From: CAZVUW01 sp964629825 | GTDB taxonomy: Bacteria; Actinomycetota; Nitriliruptoria; Euzebyales; Egibacteraceae | Direction: 5' to 3' | NCBI GenBank assembly: GCA_964629825.1 | Contig: CAZVUW010000036.1 | Span: 1-27,015, forward strand | Length of the DNA: 27,015 nt | Part shown: positions 15,252 to 22,038 of the stretch, in pieces | Layout: every line of letters begins with the position of its first letter | Numbering within the stretch: the stretch's first letter is position 1 | Position numbers and translations under genes: made by a program | The notes under the pieces: generated by a model | Database searches by the model: none | What the model was told of the DNA's origin: nothing | What the model saw: only the letters and a program-made list of their open reading frames with translations

Positions 15252-16028
15252 ATGTGCCGGCTGATCAGCTCTGCGCTTGCGGCGGCGCTCTGCGCGCTGC
15301 TGCTGGTCGGCTGCGGCGGCCTCGCGCCCCTTAGCAGCGGCGGCGGGACACCGCAGGCCTTGCCCGTGGGACGTTGGATCCTGCTCGACGGAGCCAAGCG
15401 CGTCGAGGGCTACCCCATCACCCTCGACGTGACCGAGGCGGGGGTCTCGGGCACGGCCGCCTGCAACCACTACAACGGGACGCTCAGCCTCAGCGGCAGC
15501 GGCTTCGCGGTCGGCGACCTCATGTGGACTGAGATGGGCTGCCCCGCCCCGGGCGTGCACGAGAGCGAGCGCGACTTCCTCGACCGGCTGGCCACCGTCA
15601 CGGCCTGGCAGATCGACTCCGGCCAGCTGATCCTGACCGGCGGAGGGACCCGGCTCCTGTTCGCCTCGGTCGAACCCGAGCAGGACGCACCGCTCACGGG
15701 CAGGTGGCGGGTCGAGTCGCTGATCAGCGGCGCCGGGCCGGACGGGACGGTGAGCACCACGATCGCGGCGGCGCACCTGCAACTGGCGGAGGGTGGCACG
15801 TTCACCGGCCGCGACGGCTGCAACGACCTCCAGGGCCACTGGTTCGCCGAGAACGACGTGATCCGCTTCGACGACTTCACGACGACCGATGCCGCCTGCC
15901 CCGCTCCCATCAAGCCGATGGCCGAGCACATCATCGCCGTGCTGACCGGCTGGCCCACCTACCGCATCGAGGGCAGCTCGCTCACCCTGATGGCGGGCGA
16001 CCTGGGGCTCCAGCTCAGGGCCGACTAG
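15252..16028 (+). CDS. Lipoprotein with two META (HslJ-like) domains
   Basis: The 258-residue product has a lipoprotein signal ending in LLLVGC (Cys21). Two copies of the META domain (PF03724, the HslJ fold) follow. The first, about 39-140, carries GRWILLDG, the core ACNHYNG (70-76), and DLMWTEMGCP. The second, about 148-256, carries GRWRVESL, GCNDLQG and TTDAACPAP. HslJ is an outer-membrane heat-inducible lipoprotein in E. coli; in Gram-positives such proteins are surface-anchored and of unknown role. There is no clear ribosome binding site, but the start lies one base after the DMT transporter stop, which fits coupled translation. Its stop codon overlaps that of the convergent gene at 16025-16028. 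Confidence 0.9.
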   Translation: MCRLISSALAAALCALLLVGCGGLAPLSSGGGTPQALPVGRWILLDGAKRVEGYPITLDVTEAGVSGTAACNHYNGTLSLSGSGFAVGDLMWTEMGCPAPGVHESERDFLDRLATVTAWQIDSGQLILTGGGTRLLFASVEPEQDAPLTGRWRVESLISGAGPDGTVSTTIAAAHLQLAEGGTFTGRDGCNDLQGHWFAENDVIRFDDFTTTDAACPAPIKPMAEHIIAVLTGWPTYRIEGSSLTLMAGDLGLQLRAD

Positions 16029-16474
16029 CTCACCGGCTCGTCCGGGCGGCTCTCGTGGCCGGGCTGGCCATGCGTGCGGCGCCGCTCCTTCATCTCCGCC
16101 TCGTAGATGTGGCGTCGGCCCTGGACCAGCGCCTCGCGCACCTCACGCTCGAGGTCGCGCACCGGCTGCCAGTAGTGGTCGTCGAACTCCTCGACGATCT
16201 GGAACGTCCAGCGGCCCGGCAGGACGTTGCGGCCGACGATCTCGGTGCGCAGCCGCTGCGCCAGCTCGGGGTGCCCCGCCTCATCGAGCAGGTCGGCGGC
16301 GTCGCCGACGTAGAAGTCGGCCCGCCCGATCATCTGGTGGACGTCGTAGAGGCGACCACGGGCCCGCTCGATCCACTCGAGGGCCTCGGACAGCTTGCCG
16401 GTGGCCTCGATGACGTCGTCGCCCACCCCCGGCGGCCGCTGGTGGGCCTCGTCCGGAGGCGTCTGGTCAGGCAC
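16025..16474 (-). CDS. Conserved hypothetical protein (149 residues)
   Basis: I recall proteins of this kind in many actinobacteria but know no function. The protein is almost wholly helical and charged, without signal peptide or membrane segment. Its best conserved-looking stretch is VGRNVLPGRWTFQIVEEF followed by DDHYW (about 85-107), between an N-terminal helical region (about 20-75) and a basic C-terminal helix. The start is GTG 16474, with AGGGGGAG five bases upstream. It is the third gene of a minus-strand set with dapB and the 68-residue protein. Its stop codon shares a palindromic CTAG with the stop codon of the convergent META lipoprotein. Confidence 0.87.
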   Translation of the reverse strand: MPDQTPPDEAHQRPPGVGDDVIEATGKLSEALEWIERARGRLYDVHQMIGRADFYVGDAADLLDEAGHPELAQRLRTEIVGRNVLPGRWTFQIVEEFDDHYWQPVRDLEREVREALVQGRRHIYEAEMKERRRTHGQPGHESRPDEPVS

Positions 16475-16540
16475 GTGGCTCCCCCTGGTGTCGGTGGTGT
16501 GCGGCTGTTCCCGCGTGCCGCCAGGCCCAACCCGCCGGCG

Positions 16541-16747
16541 CTACTCCGGCCAGGCCTGCCAAGCCTCGTCCTCGCGCTCCCAGTCGTCCTTGTCCTGCTC
16601 GCGCTGCGCCTCGCGCTCCTCCAGGCGCTCGCGCCAGCGCGCGGCGGCATCGGGCGACTCGTAGGGACCCATGCGGTCATCGGCGCGGCACTGGCCCGCC
16701 GGCTCAACCCGCTGGTGCTTCAGGCAGAAGTACCACTGCTCGCTCAT
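16541..16747 (-). CDS. Small conserved hypothetical protein (68 residues)
   Basis: The product starts MSEQWYFCLKHQRVE, followed by GQCRADDRMGPYESPDAAARW, a pattern I have seen in short actinobacterial proteins of unknown role. Two cysteines and a histidine (Cys8, His11, Cys20) near the N-terminus could bind a metal, though this is unproven. The C-terminal half is a highly charged Glu/Arg helix ending in EAWQAWPE. No strong ribosome binding site is visible. It begins 20 bases after the dapB stop and ends 66 bases before the next minus-strand gene, which suggests a three-gene operon. Confidence 0.85.
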   Translation of the reverse strand: MSEQWYFCLKHQRVEPAGQCRADDRMGPYESPDAAARWRERLEEREAQREQDKDDWEREDEAWQAWPE

Positions 16748-16767
16748 GACACCCGATGTACCCAGCG

Positions 16768-17595
16768 CTAGGCCGTTCCACGACCGCGGTCGTCCGAGCC
16801 GAGCAGCAGCGTGTCGAGGCCGCGGACCAGGCCGGTGACCCCGCCGACCGCGCGCAGGGCGAGGAGCGTCCCGCCGACGTAGGGCTGGGGGCTCCCTCCT
16901 GCGTCGTGGCGGATCGACAGACGCTCGTCCGGCAGGCCGAACACGACCTCGGTCGACACCACGAAGCTCGGCAGCCGCACGGAGTGGACCTGGGTGCCGC
17001 CGATGGTGGTGCCGCGAGCCTCGGGCGCGCCGGCCACCTGCTCGACCGGCATCTCGACCTGAGGCCGCCGGATCCGGGCCAGCCGCTCGGCGAGCTCACG
17101 CGCCGTCCCGCTCGGAGCGTCGGGCTTGGAGGCGGAGGCGTAGTCGACGATCTCCCAGCTCGGCAGGTGACGCGCGACCAGCGCCGCGGCGGCCTGTGCG
17201 AGCGCCGCCGTCAGCGAGAAGTTGCCGGCCGCGACGACCCCGACACCCCGCTCCCGCGCCCCGGCATCGATCTCGGCGTAGTCCTCGGCCGTCAGGCCGG
17301 AGGACCCGACCACCACCGCCACGCCGCGCTCGACCGCGGTGCGGACGTGCTCCCCCACCGCCGCGTGCGAGGTGTAGTCGACGAGCACGTCCATGTCGTC
17401 CAGGGCCTCGGCGACGCTGCCCAGCACAGGCACGCCGCTCGGGGCGCCGCCCCAGGCCTCGCCGAGGTCGCGTCCCGCAGCGGAGCGGGCGACCCCACAG
17501 ACGAGGTCCAGGTCATCGGCCGCCAGGACCGCCTCGGCGACCGCCCGCCCGGTCCAGCCGGTCGCCCCTGCGACGCACACCCGCGTCAGGGTCAT
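16768..17595 (-). CDS. DapB-family reductase lacking the catalytic His-His pair
   Basis: The 275-residue protein aligns with dihydrodipicolinate reductase (4-hydroxy-tetrahydrodipicolinate reductase), which uses NAD(P)H in lysine and diaminopimelate synthesis. It has an N-terminal Rossmann motif GATGWTGR (10-17, usually GAxGRMG), VDYTSHAA (72-79), VGSSGLT (96-102), GNFS (124-127) and the hallmark KPDAPSGTA (157-165). In known DapB this hallmark is preceded by a His-His pair holding the proton donor; here those positions are Ala153-Ser154 in DYASASK. ATG 17595 is chosen because AGGAG lies five bases upstream and overlaps an alternative GTG at 17601. It heads a set with two small conserved genes and has no lysine gene neighbours, so it may be a paralogue with another substrate. 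Confidence 0.82.
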   Translation of the reverse strand: MTLTRVCVAGATGWTGRAVAEAVLAADDLDLVCGVARSAAGRDLGEAWGGAPSGVPVLGSVAEALDDMDVLVDYTSHAAVGEHVRTAVERGVAVVVGSSGLTAEDYAEIDAGARERGVGVVAAGNFSLTAALAQAAAALVARHLPSWEIVDYASASKPDAPSGTARELAERLARIRRPQVEMPVEQVAGAPEARGTTIGGTQVHSVRLPSFVVSTEVVFGLPDERLSIRHDAGGSPQPYVGGTLLALRAVGGVTGLVRGLDTLLLGSDDRGRGTA

Positions 17596-17653
17596 CGCCA
17601 CTCCTGTTCATCGAGTCGTTGCCCCCATTCTCGGGCGCGGGCAGGATCGGCGT

Positions 17654-18502
17654 GTGACCTTCCTTGCGCATCGACCCGCGCCGGCTCTGCTCGGCCTGGT
17701 CGACAGCGCCCACGGCTACGCCGTGCCGGCCATGCCAGAGGGCGTCCACCGCGGTCTGCCCTCGCGCCACATCACGCTGGTCGTCGAGCTGAGCCGACCG
17801 CTGCGGATCTCCGGGCCGGCGGGCGGCATCGCGGCACACGGGGTGCTGGGCGGGCTGCACACGGCTCCGGTGCACATCGACGCCTCGAGCCCGCAGGAGG
17901 GGATCCAGTACGGCCTGTCACCCCTCGGCTGCCAGACCCTCCTGGGGGTGCCGGCGGGCGAGCTGGCCGGTGCCCTCCTTGACCTCGAGGACGTCCTGGG
18001 TCGGCGACCCGCCGCGGAGCTGCTCGAGCGCGTCGCAATGACCGACGACTGGGCGGAGCGCTTCCGGTTGCTCGATGCAGCGCTGGTCGCCCGGCTGGCG
18101 GATGCCAGCGCCCGCCGGCGCTCCCCCGCCGAGCGCGACCCGGCGCTGCGGGAGGCCTGGCGGCTGGTGTTCAGCAGCGGCGGCCGGGTGCCGGTCAGGC
18201 GGCTGGCCGAGCACGTCGGCTACAGCCGCCGCCATCTGTCGGAGCGCTTCCGGCGGACCACCGGGGTCACCCCCAAGCAAGCCTCGCGGATCGCCCGCTT
18301 CGAGTCCGCGCGCTCGCTGCTGCTCGCGCCGGAGCGGCCGTCCCTCGCCGAGACCGCCGCGGCGTGCGGGTTCGCCGATCAGGCGCATCTCGCCCGCGAG
18401 TGGCGGGAGCTGGCCGGCTGCACGGTCACCACCTGGCTGCGCGAAGAGCTCCCAATCCTTCAAGACACCGCCGCCGCGCGGGAGCCATCCTCGGCCTCAT
18501 GA
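17654..18502 (+). CDS. AraC-family transcriptional regulator
   Basis: The 282-residue protein has a C-terminal AraC DNA-binding domain (about 165-265). The first helix-turn-helix is VRRLAEHVGYSRRHLSERF (181-199) and the second is SLAETAAACGFADQAHLARE (230-249), followed by the conserved end of the domain. The N-terminal ~110 residues form a beta-rich sensor-like region (ITLVVEL, GLHTAPVHI, GIQYGLSPLG) like those of AraC proteins paired with VOC proteins. The start is GTG 17654, with AGGA eight bases upstream; further upstream the frame is antisense to dapB. Its stop overlaps the VOC start (ATGA), so the two are made together, and it is divergent from dapB. Confidence 0.88.
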   Translation: MTFLAHRPAPALLGLVDSAHGYAVPAMPEGVHRGLPSRHITLVVELSRPLRISGPAGGIAAHGVLGGLHTAPVHIDASSPQEGIQYGLSPLGCQTLLGVPAGELAGALLDLEDVLGRRPAAELLERVAMTDDWAERFRLLDAALVARLADASARRRSPAERDPALREAWRLVFSSGGRVPVRRLAEHVGYSRRHLSERFRRTTGVTPKQASRIARFESARSLLLAPERPSLAETAAACGFADQAHLAREWRELAGCTVTTWLREELPILQDTAAAREPSSAS

Positions 18503-18918
18503 ACGACACAAGCGCACAGCTGCCACCGCCCACCCCCACCGTCTGGCCGAGCGTCGGCTTCACCGACGTAGACGCCGGCGTCCGGCTGCTGACCGAGGGC
18601 CTAGGCTTCGTGGTCACGGCCCTGTACCGCAGCGACGACGGAACCGTCGAGCACGCCGAGGCCCGCTGGCCCGACGGGGGCGGCGTCATGTTCGGCACGC
18701 GCGGCAAGCCCGGCGACTGGGGAGCCCTCGGCCCCGGAGGCGTCTACGTGGTCGCCGCCGAGGCCGAGACCGTCGACCGCGCCTACGAGCGGCTCCGGGA
18801 CATGGACGTCGTGAAGCGACTCGGCGAGCTGGACGACACCGACTACGGCTCGCACCAGTTCGACTTCACCGACTTCGACGGCAATCTGTGGTCCCTCGGC
18901 ACCTACCGCGGAGCCTGA
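18499..18918 (+). CDS. VOC (glyoxalase/bleomycin-resistance-like) protein
   Basis: The 139-residue protein has the two beta-alpha-beta-beta-beta modules of the VOC fold. Module 1 includes VWPSVGFTDVDAGVRLLTEG and VEHAEARWPDGGGVMFGT, and module 2 includes GVYVVAAEAETVDRAYERL and ends in FDFTDFDGNLWSLGTY. The FxDxDGN-type ending is a common mark of this group. Members act in dioxygenase, isomerase or drug-binding roles, and the substrate is not evident. ATG 18499 overlaps the AraC stop codon by four bases, so the pair is translationally coupled, which suggests the regulator senses a molecule that this protein binds or alters. Confidence 0.9.
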   Translation: MNDTSAQLPPPTPTVWPSVGFTDVDAGVRLLTEGLGFVVTALYRSDDGTVEHAEARWPDGGGVMFGTRGKPGDWGALGPGGVYVVAAEAETVDRAYERLRDMDVVKRLGELDDTDYGSHQFDFTDFDGNLWSLGTYRGA

Positions 18919-18936
18919 ACGCCGCGAGCCCGGCAG

Positions 18937-18942
18937 TACCCT
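18937..18942 (+). promoter_or_regulatory. Possible -10 box for a leaderless marR transcript
   Basis: TACCCT ends seven bases before the ATG at 18950, and there is no ribosome binding site in between. This is the geometry expected when transcription starts at the A of ATG, as is common in actinobacteria. Confidence 0.35.
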
Positions 18943-18949
18943 CCGCCCC

Positions 18950-19417
18950 ATGGAGGACAGCCCTGCCGACGGCGACGACCTGGTCCACCACTACCGACTG
19001 CTGATCGCCGACGTCTACGAGCTCGCGGGCCTGTCGCGCTCCACCAGCGAGGCGATCGCCAACGCCACCGACGGGCAGACCGTGGCCCGCTGGCACGCCA
19101 TGAGCACGGTCTCGGAGGAGGCGCTCACCGTGCCGCGCATGGCCGACCGCCTCGGCCTTGCGCGGCAGAGCGTCCAGCGGGTCGTGGACGACCTGGTGGA
19201 GTCCGGGCACCTCGAGCTGCGACCCAACCCCTCCCACCGCCGCTCGCCCCTGGTCGCCCTGACCGAGCTCGGCCACGCGACCCTGCGCAAGCTGAACGCG
19301 GCGGCGGAGTCGGTCCGTGCAGAGCAGCTCCGGCAGACCGACCTGGACGTGGAGCGGCTCAGCGCGGCGCGCGGCACGCTGCGGGCGCTGATCGCCATGC
19401 TCCACGGCGACGCCTGA
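18950..19417 (+). CDS. MarR-family transcriptional regulator
   Basis: The 155-residue protein has the MarR layout. N-terminal helices (about 8-57) give the dimer interface, the winged helix-turn-helix spans about 60-103 (LTVPRMADRLGLARQSVQRVVDDL, then the wing with RPNPSHRRSPLVALTELG), and a final long helix (about 110-153) completes the dimer. MarR proteins usually repress until a ligand or oxidant releases them; the ligand is unknown here. It has no Shine-Dalgarno sequence and may be leaderless. The palindrome TTGACAG-TATG-CTGTCAA before the next gene is a candidate binding site. Confidence 0.92.
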   Translation: MEDSPADGDDLVHHYRLLIADVYELAGLSRSTSEAIANATDGQTVARWHAMSTVSEEALTVPRMADRLGLARQSVQRVVDDLVESGHLELRPNPSHRRSPLVALTELGHATLRKLNAAAESVRAEQLRQTDLDVERLSAARGTLRALIAMLHGDA

Positions 19418-19435
19418 CCCCCTACGCCAGCCGGA

Positions 19436-19471
19436 TGTTGTTTTCGGCGCACATGTGCGCCGAGAACAACA
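19436..19471. repeat. 36 bp intergenic palindrome, copy 2
   Basis: This is the second copy of the element at 2659-2698. The left arm starts TGTTGTTTTCGGCGC and runs to the centre at ACATGT; the right arm complements it except for the same T/G wobble (19443/19464). Compared with copy 1, one internal pair is swapped: G/C at 2675/2682 becomes C/G at 19450/19457, so pairing is kept. The flanking GGATGTTG on the left is also shared, while the right flank differs. It lies 18 bases after the marR stop codon. Confidence 0.85.
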
Positions 19472-19537
19472 CCCAATGCTGTGCGGACCCCGGTGTGCGG
19501 ATCCTTCGACCGGCCCACGGTAGGGAGGGCTGAGGTG

Positions 19538-19571
19538 GACCCGTTTGCGGCGTATATGCCGCAAACGGGTC
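19538..19571. repeat. 34 bp intergenic palindrome of a second type
   Basis: GACCCGTTTGCGGC (19538-19551) and GCCGCAAACGGGTC (19558-19571) are exact complements around GTATAT, giving 17 pairs with one G/T wobble. The arm design (GTTT, one base, CGGCG) resembles that of the 36-40 bp palindromes, but the outer arms differ. It lies between copy 2 and the ABM-like gene, with no T-run. Confidence 0.8.
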
Positions 19572-19596
19572 AGCCGAGGCGTGCAGACCCGGCAGA

Positions 19597-19614
19597 TTGA
19601 CAGTATGCTGTCAA
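19597..19614. promoter_or_regulatory. Operator-like inverted repeat before the ABM-like gene
   Basis: TTGACAG-TATG-CTGTCAA is a perfect 7 bp inverted repeat with a four-base spacer, ending 31 bases before the chosen start of the ABM-like gene. Such short AT-containing dyads are typical operators of MarR-type and similar dimeric regulators, and a MarR gene lies directly upstream. The TATGCT within it could also serve as a -10 box, so binding would block the promoter. Confidence 0.55.
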
Positions 19615-19645
19615 TATGCCCACCTCCTCCATGAAAGGGGCAGGG

Positions 19646-19975
19646 ATGATCGTCAGGCTCTGGCACGGCTGGACCAGCAAGGACAACGCCGACGCGTACC
19701 AGAAGCTGCTCGAGAGCGAGATCGTCCCGGGCATCCTCGACCGGCGCGTCGAGGGCCTGGACGGCATCGACGTCCTCCGCCGCGACCCGTCCGAGACCGA
19801 GGACGAGGTCGAGTTCATCACCGTCATGCGCTTCGCCGACTGGGACAGCGTCGCCCGGTTCGCCGGGGGGACGCCGACCGCCTCGGTGGTGCCGGATGCG
19901 GCCCGCAGGCTGCTCGGCCGCTTCGACGCCCACTCGCAGCACTACGACCTGGTCGCGAGCCGCTCCGGCACCTGA
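19646..19975 (+). CDS. ABM-like (dimeric alpha/beta barrel) protein
   Basis: The 109-residue product resembles the antibiotic-biosynthesis-monooxygenase type of dimeric alpha-beta barrel. It opens with the strand MIVRLWHGWTSKDNADAYQ, has a helix around YQKLLESEIVPGIL, and continues DGIDVLRRD, EVEFITVMRFADWDSVARFAG and a last strand near SQHYDLVA. Family members range from heme-degrading enzymes and quinol monooxygenases to proteins of unknown role; catalytic residues are not clear here. ATG 19646 is used because AAAGGGGCAGGG lies just upstream, while earlier in-frame ATGs at 19616 and 19631 follow an unsuitable pyrimidine-rich tract or fall at the operator. It follows marR by 228 bases and may be its target. 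Confidence 0.83.
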   Translation: MIVRLWHGWTSKDNADAYQKLLESEIVPGILDRRVEGLDGIDVLRRDPSETEDEVEFITVMRFADWDSVARFAGGTPTASVVPDAARRLLGRFDAHSQHYDLVASRSGT

Positions 19976-20002
19976 CCGTGGCGCCCGGCGCGGTGGGGCA
20001 CC

Positions 20003-20008
20003 TACCGT
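20003..20008 (+). promoter_or_regulatory. Possible -10 box for a leaderless S9 peptidase transcript
   Basis: TACCGT ends six bases before ATG 20015, with no ribosome binding site between, the same arrangement as at marR. No convincing -35 is seen. Confidence 0.3.
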
Positions 20009-20014
20009 GGCGCG

Positions 20015-21952
20015 ATGAAGCCACGCGATCTCGCCAAGCTCCGGATCCCCTCCGCGCCGACCCTGGCTCCCGACGGAGCCCGCGTCTGCTACGCGCTCAC
20101 GCGCATCGACCTGGAGGCGGACGCCTACCGCAGCCAGCTGTGGACGGTGCCAACCGACGGCTCGGCGCCGCCGCGGCGGCTGACCAACGGACCGCGTGAC
20201 AGCGCCCCGACGTTCTCACCCGACGGGCGCTGGATCGCCTTCCTCCGCACGCACGACGAGAAGCACGCCCAGCTGATGGTCATGGGCGCCGACGGCGGGG
20301 AGCCGCGGCAGGTGTGCGAGCACCCCCTCGGCGTCTCGGGCATCGCCTGGAGCCCCGACTCCACGCGCATCGCCTACCTCGCCCGCGTGCCCGAGGAGGG
20401 CCGCTACGGCACGGACGAGAAGATCCCCGCCCGCAAGGAGCCGCCGCGGCGCATCACCACCCTCAAGTACCGCCTCGACGGCGTCGGCTACACCATCGAC
20501 CGGCGGGCGCACATCTTCGTCGTCGACGCTCATGCCGAGGACGCCGAGCCGCTCCAGATCACGCAGGGGGACTTCGACCACGGCGGGCCCAGCTGGAGTC
20601 CCGACGGCGCGCTGCTCACCTTCGCCTCCGCCCGCCACGAGGGCCGCGACACCGACCTGGCCGCCGACGTGTTCGTTGTCCCCGCGGGGGGCGGCGAGGC
20701 GCGCCGGGTCTCGCGCACGACCAGCACCGCCTCGGATCCGGTGTTCTCCCCCGACGGCCGGTGGCTGTACTTCACCGGACACGGCGAGCCGCTGGACGTC
20801 GTCGGCCGCACCACCGGCATCTTCGCCGTCCCCGCGGATGGCAGCGAGCCGCCGCGGCGGCTGACCGACGAAGAGCGCATCGACGTCTCGGACCCGACGG
20901 CCGGGGCCACCAAACTGATCGTGGGCGCTGACGAGGTCCTGTGCACTCGGCTGACCCGCGGCGCGGTCGAGCTCTGCGCCTTCCCGACCCTTGACGCCGC
21001 CGACGACGCGGCGGAGCCCGCCGTCCTCATCGGCGGCGACCGCCAGGTGCGCGACTACGACCGCGCCGGCGGGCTGATCGCGGCCGTGGTCACCACCGGG
21101 ATCAACGCCGGCGAGGTCGTCGTCACCAGCGAGGACGGGGACGAGCGAACGCTCACCGACCACGGCTCGGACCTAGCCAAGGCGGTCGCGCTGCGCCCGC
21201 TCGAAGAACTGAACGGCGCGGCACCGGACGGCCACCCGCTGCACGGCTGGCTGGTGAAGCCCGCCGGCCCGGGACCGCACCCGGTGCTGCTCGCGATCCA
21301 CGGCGGCCCGCACACGCAGTATGGGCATGCGCTGTTCGACGAGGCCCAGGTATACGCGGGCGCGGGCTACGCGGTGGTGCTCGGCAACCCGCGCGGCTCG
21401 CAGGGCTACGGGCAGGCGCACGGACGCGCCGTGGTCCACAACATGGCGGGCCCCGACCGCACCGACCTGCTGGCGCTCCTCGACCTCGCGCTGACCGACC
21501 CGGATCTGGACGGGGACCGGGTCGGGGTGATGGGCGGCTCCTACGGCGGCTTCATGTCGACCTGGCTGGCGGCCAGCACCGACCGCTTCCGCGCGGCGAT
21601 CGTCGAACGGGCGCTGACGGCTTTCGACAGCTTCACAGGCACCAGCGACATCGGCTCCTACTTCACCGATCTGTACGCCGGCTCCGACCCGGAGCGGATC
21701 CGCGCGCAAGACCCTCTCAGCCACGCCGACGACATCGCCTGCCCGACGCTGATCATCCACTCCGAGGAGGACCTGCGCTGCCCGCTCGAGCAGGCTCAGC
21801 GGCTGTTCGAACGGCTCAAGCGCAACGGGGTCGAGGCCGAGCTCCTGATCTTCCCCGGCGAGTGCCACGAGCTGTCGCGCTCGGGGCTGCCGAGCCACCG
21901 CCTGCAGCGCTTCGAGGCGATCCTCGAGTGGTGGGAGCGGCATCTGGGCTAG
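20015..21952 (+). CDS. S9-family serine peptidase (prolyl oligopeptidase/acylaminoacyl peptidase type)
   Basis: The 645-residue cytoplasmic enzyme (no signal peptide) has an N-terminal beta-propeller with several WD40-like/PD40 repeats, recognisable as SPDGRWIAFL, SPDSTRIAYL, SPDGALLTFA and SPDGRWLYFT (about 60-270), which gates access of short peptides. A C-terminal alpha/beta-hydrolase domain starts near 400, with HGGPHTQYG for the oxyanion region. The catalytic triad is visible: Ser509 in GGSYGGF, Asp586 in HSEEDLRCP and His618 in GECHELSRSG. The last motif is typical of the S9C branch, which removes N-acylated residues or cleaves short peptides. It has no obvious ribosome binding site. 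It starts 39 bases after the ABM-like gene. Confidence 0.95.
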   Translation: MKPRDLAKLRIPSAPTLAPDGARVCYALTRIDLEADAYRSQLWTVPTDGSAPPRRLTNGPRDSAPTFSPDGRWIAFLRTHDEKHAQLMVMGADGGEPRQVCEHPLGVSGIAWSPDSTRIAYLARVPEEGRYGTDEKIPARKEPPRRITTLKYRLDGVGYTIDRRAHIFVVDAHAEDAEPLQITQGDFDHGGPSWSPDGALLTFASARHEGRDTDLAADVFVVPAGGGEARRVSRTTSTASDPVFSPDGRWLYFTGHGEPLDVVGRTTGIFAVPADGSEPPRRLTDEERIDVSDPTAGATKLIVGADEVLCTRLTRGAVELCAFPTLDAADDAAEPAVLIGGDRQVRDYDRAGGLIAAVVTTGINAGEVVVTSEDGDERTLTDHGSDLAKAVALRPLEELNGAAPDGHPLHGWLVKPAGPGPHPVLLAIHGGPHTQYGHALFDEAQVYAGAGYAVVLGNPRGSQGYGQAHGRAVVHNMAGPDRTDLLALLDLALTDPDLDGDRVGVMGGSYGGFMSTWLAASTDRFRAAIVERALTAFDSFTGTSDIGSYFTDLYAGSDPERIRAQDPLSHADDIACPTLIIHSEEDLRCPLEQAQRLFERLKRNGVEAELLIFPGECHELSRSGLPSHRLQRFEAILEWWERHLG

Positions 21953-21958
21953 AAGGCC

Positions 21959-21989
21959 TTGACCCTAACGCAACGTCAGGGCCTAGACG
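21959..21989 (+). promoter_or_regulatory. Promoter with 19 bp spacer and dyad, MerR-activated type
   Basis: TTGACC (21959-21964) and TAGACG (21984-21989) are 19 bases apart, two longer than usual, and the spacer carries the imperfect dyad CCCT-A-ACG...CGT-C-AGGG centred between them. Over-long spacers with a centred dyad are the hallmark of promoters switched on by MerR-family regulators, which twist the DNA. Transcription would start near 21996, about 43 bases before the VOC gene. No merR gene is in the window. A second exact inverted repeat, CGCAACGTC/GACGTTGCG (21969-21977, 21986-21994), overlaps the -10 box. Confidence 0.6.
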
Positions 21990-21995
21990 TTGCGC

Positions 21996-22014
21996 TGTCG
22001 GCGGAGCGCCGACA
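21996..22014 (+). other. Small hairpin in the VOC leader
   Basis: TGTCGGCG and CGCCGACA pair perfectly around GAG, 24 bases before the VOC start codon and at or just after the predicted transcription start. It could stabilise the mRNA 5' end; no known riboswitch is recognised. Confidence 0.4.
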
Positions 22015-22038
22015 CGACCAATCACACAGGAGGCCCCG

